7,903 nt of DNA from Chloroflexota bacterium. Its GTDB lineage: Bacteria > Chloroflexota > Anaerolineae > Anaerolineales > Villigracilaceae. A program made the position numbers and the translations under genes. Position 1 is the stretch's first letter. Every line of letters starts with the position of its first letter. The stretch spans positions 1 to 7,903 of the forward strand of contig JAKANW010000109.1 in the NCBI GenBank assembly GCA_021823555.1. The letters are read 5' to 3'. Under the pieces are notes generated by a model. The model had not been told where the DNA came from and did not search any database. It saw nothing but the letters and a program-made list of their open reading frames with translations. Shown here piece after piece: positions 6,364 through 7,903 of this stretch.

Positions 6364-7500
6364 TTAGGGGGTCGCACCGGTCCAACTGCCGAGGCCTGTG
6401 CACAGATCGAATCCGGCCAGACAGGAAGCACCATTGTTCCCGACAGTGATGTCGCGGAAGGTGATGTTATTGCCATAAACATAAGCCGCATTCACAAGAG
6501 CGCCGGAGACAGCCGCACGTCCGGCCCACATTGGCGAGCTTAGGCTGGTGCCGCCAACTTGGTACCAGCCCTTTTGGCCCTGATAATTTGAGCTATCATA
6601 GACCGCTGCACCGGAGTTCGGGTCTGCGTCCAGAGATACATCCGGAGTGGCGCGCTTGCCTCCGCAGTTAACCTGGGCATAACCGCCAAACGTGGACTGC
6701 GCCGAATTGGCAGTCTCATACTGGCTGCAACCACCGCCGCCATTCGACCAGCCTGTTTCACTTTGCAGGCTACCATCCGGATTGAAGGTCAGGAGCGTAC
6801 CACCGACCGAGATGACGTTCGGCGAAGATGATGGATATTCCGCAGGTAGACCCGCGTCGCCGGCAGAAACAAAGAACGCTACGCCCGAGTAGACGAAATG
6901 AGAGTCATAAGAAGCCTCGCCAGATGATTCACTACCACCCCAACTGTTGCTGACATAACTGGCGTGGGCAGCCGCATAATCCTCAGCGGCCAAAAGGTTG
7001 GCAAAACTATTACTGCTGGCTTCCACCAAGAGAATCTTGGCTCCTGGAGCAATAGCATGTGCCCACTCGATATCGAGAGCTATTTCGAGACCCCAGCCTG
7101 AATTGTAGCGTGGATACTTGGTTCCGCCAGTCTGGTTGACTTTCTTGAAACAACCATTTGCCGCTGTGCAGGCCGGGAGGCCAAATTGTGAGCTGAATAC
7201 GTTCAAGTCGTTTTCAGCGGTTGGGAGATCATAGGCATCAACGATGGCAATGGTCATACCGGCGCCTGCAGAGTTGCTAGTGGAAAAACCGTAGGCAGCC
7301 TTCATCTGGGTCGGCGTCAAACCAACCGGCGAGTTGCTGGCGTCAGGGCGCGCCCAGGCGTGACAACGGGCGTCACCAGCTGCAGCAGGACCGGGGCACA
7401 CCGGCCTGGCATTCCCAGCAGCCTGAACCGGCGCGGTTGCTGTGAAAGCCAGCATCATGAATAAAACAAACACCGATGAGGTAAAGCGTTTGTACCACAT
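6364..7500 (-). CDS. Secreted S53 (sedolisin-family) serine peptidase
   Basis: This 378-residue precursor has a Sec signal peptide (K4-R5, hydrophobic 8-23, likely cleavage after V-Q-A at 25-27). The catalytic domain follows almost at once, with a G-L-T-P-T-Q-M-K-A-A-Y-G-F entry typical of the family. The triad is visible: Glu139 and Asp143 in G-L-E-I-A-L-D, and Ser319 in G-G-T-S-L-S-S-P. Asp215 in S-A-G-D-A-G is the oxyanion Asp that separates S53 from subtilisins. The C-terminal calcium site seems present (D350-I351-T-V-G, then G-F-D365). Eight cysteines fall in four close pairs (35/46, 111/117, 258/279, 360/367) that could form disulfides. There is no long pro-domain, membrane anchor or sorting motif. 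Two starts are possible: the ATG at 7500 is 11 bases from AAAGGAG (7512-7518), while the ATG at 7509 is only two bases away, so 7500 is preferred. It probably digests external protein. It is convergent with, and apparently unrelated to, the importer. Confidence 0.9.
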   Translation of the reverse strand: MWYKRFTSSVFVLFMMLAFTATAPVQAAGNARPVCPGPAAAGDARCHAWARPDASNSPVGLTPTQMKAAYGFSTSNSAGAGMTIAIVDAYDLPTAENDLNVFSSQFGLPACTAANGCFKKVNQTGGTKYPRYNSGWGLEIALDIEWAHAIAPGAKILLVEASSNSFANLLAAEDYAAAHASYVSNSWGGSESSGEASYDSHFVYSGVAFFVSAGDAGLPAEYPSSSPNVISVGGTLLTFNPDGSLQSETGWSNGGGGCSQYETANSAQSTFGGYAQVNCGGKRATPDVSLDADPNSGAAVYDSSNYQGQKGWYQVGGTSLSSPMWAGRAAVSGALVNAAYVYGNNITFRDITVGNNGASCLAGFDLCTGLGSWTGATP

Positions 7501-7650
7501 GGAACACATCTCTCCTTTGGAAAATCAAAAGTATGAACATTTTTATTTTTGGGGGAATCGCAGCAACTCGAAAGGTGGTCTTATGTTGAACTCCTTTCTA
7601 AAGCCAAAACCAGAAAACAATCTGTTCCGTTTGCGGAAAGCTTTCTCATT

Positions 7651-7691
7651 AAAAAAAGCACCTAGGCGTTTCCTTTCATAAGCGCTCTAGG
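7651..7691 (-). terminator. Terminator-like hairpin in the peptidase leader
   Basis: On the minus strand CCTAGAGCG (7683-7691) pairs with CGCCTAGG (7661-7668) in an eight-pair stem with one bulged A and a 14-base loop. Three bases later there is a run of seven Ts (7651-7657). It lies about 150 bases upstream of the peptidase start and about 40 bases downstream of the predicted transcription start. It could end transcripts from the gene at the right edge or act as an attenuator. The gap between stem and T-run makes it less than ideal. Confidence 0.45.
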
Positions 7692-7740
7692 AATAAGTGG
7701 CATTAGAAAGCAATATCCACTTTGCAAAAATAACAATTGC

Positions 7741-7768
7741 ATTTTACATCTGTTTTAGCGCATGTCAA
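7741..7768 (-). promoter_or_regulatory. Sigma-70-type promoter for the peptidase gene
   Basis: On the minus strand TTGACA (7763-7768) and TAAAAT (7741-7746) are 16 bases apart. The -35 box is perfect. It begins 20 bases after the stop of the small membrane reading frame at the right edge, so it is properly intergenic. Transcription would start near 7733, giving a leader of about 230 bases before the peptidase ATG. Confidence 0.6.
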
Positions 7769-7788
7769 GCAAAATAGAAATTCTACCT

Positions 7789-7902
7789 TTATCCACCCGT
7801 CTTTACTTTTCCCTTTCGCTGGCTGGATTGATCAAGCCAGGCATGGATGACGATAAAGACGACCAGCGTGAGTACAACCCCGGCGACGAAGATATAGGTC
7901 AT
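7789..7902 (-). CDS. Small single-span membrane protein, or tail of a gene beyond the right edge
   Basis: From the ATG at 7900-7902 to TAA at 7789-7791 this frame encodes 37 residues. Residues 3-19 are a strong hydrophobic span (Y-I-F-V-A-G-V-V-L-T-L-V-V-F-I-V-I), followed by H-A-W-L-D-Q-S-S-Q and a basic end (R-K-G-K-V-K). The pattern of one span followed by positive charge suggests an N-out/C-in topology. The ATG is one base from the window edge, so no ribosome binding site can be seen, and it may equally be an internal Met near the C-terminus of a longer membrane protein. A CcmD-like haem-exporter subunit would have a similar size and layout, but nothing specific supports that. The stop is followed by the peptidase promoter candidate. 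Confidence 0.5.
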   Translation of the reverse strand: MTYIFVAGVVLTLVVFIVIHAWLDQSSQRKGKVKTGG

Positions 7903-7903
7903 A

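Noticed and set aside
7583..7681. Plus-strand frame for a 32-residue, strongly basic peptide (M-L-N-S-F-L-K-P start) with AAGGTGG four bases upstream, opposite the peptidase leader; a longer version opens at 7442.
   Set aside because: It lies in AT-rich leader sequence on the opposite strand, the longer version overlaps the peptidase signal peptide, no plus-strand promoter is evident, and the basic composition follows from A-rich codons. Chance is the better explanation.
7510..7740. Known riboswitch in the peptidase leader.
   Set aside because: I looked for the conserved cores of the common classes, such as cyclic-di-GMP and cobalamin, and found none; only a generic terminator-like hairpin is supported.

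Overview
This window looks like ordinary chromosome from a bacterium of the phylum Chloroflexota, probably Anaerolineae-like. That placement is an inference. It rests mainly on the substrate-binding lipoprotein, which has the L-T-A-C-G-G-G lipobox and a long Ala/Thr/Pro/Gln spacer typical of that group. No rRNA, tRNA, CRISPR array, insertion sequence or phage gene was seen.

Left part (1-1914). The window opens inside a gene whose C-terminal end resembles a class I SAM-dependent methyltransferase. One base after its stop begins a complete PIG-L/LmbE-type zinc deacetylase. These two form the end of a plus-strand operon. Converging on it from the other strand is a two-gene unit: a 75-residue helical protein of unknown function, followed by an isoprenylcysteine-methyltransferase-like membrane protein. 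The 3' end of the latter overlaps the deacetylase gene by 21 bases.

Centre (1915-6328). After a 320-base intergenic region with well-formed sigma-70-type promoters comes a complete four-gene ABC importer operon in the order substrate-binding lipoprotein, ATPase, permease, permease. All four proteins resemble the YdcS-YdcT-YdcU-YdcV system of Escherichia coli, recalled from memory. That system belongs to the spermidine/putrescine importer class. The binding protein captures the substrate outside the membrane, the two permeases form the channel, and a YdcT dimer drives transport with ATP. A perfect 13-bp inverted repeat lies between the binding-protein gene and the ATPase gene, and a strong intrinsic terminator closes the operon.

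Right part (6329-7903). On the minus strand lies a secreted sedolisin-type (S53) serine peptidase with all expected catalytic residues but no long pro-domain. It is preceded by an AT-rich leader of about 230 bases that holds a good promoter, a terminator-like hairpin and a second Shine-Dalgarno-like sequence. At the right edge a minus-strand reading frame encodes a 37-residue single-pass membrane segment, which is either a whole small protein or the tail of a gene outside the window.

No clearly new multi-gene system was found. The points most worth a second look are the hairpin inside the importer operon, the cross-phylum similarity of the Ydc-type importer, and the possible attenuator ahead of the peptidase.
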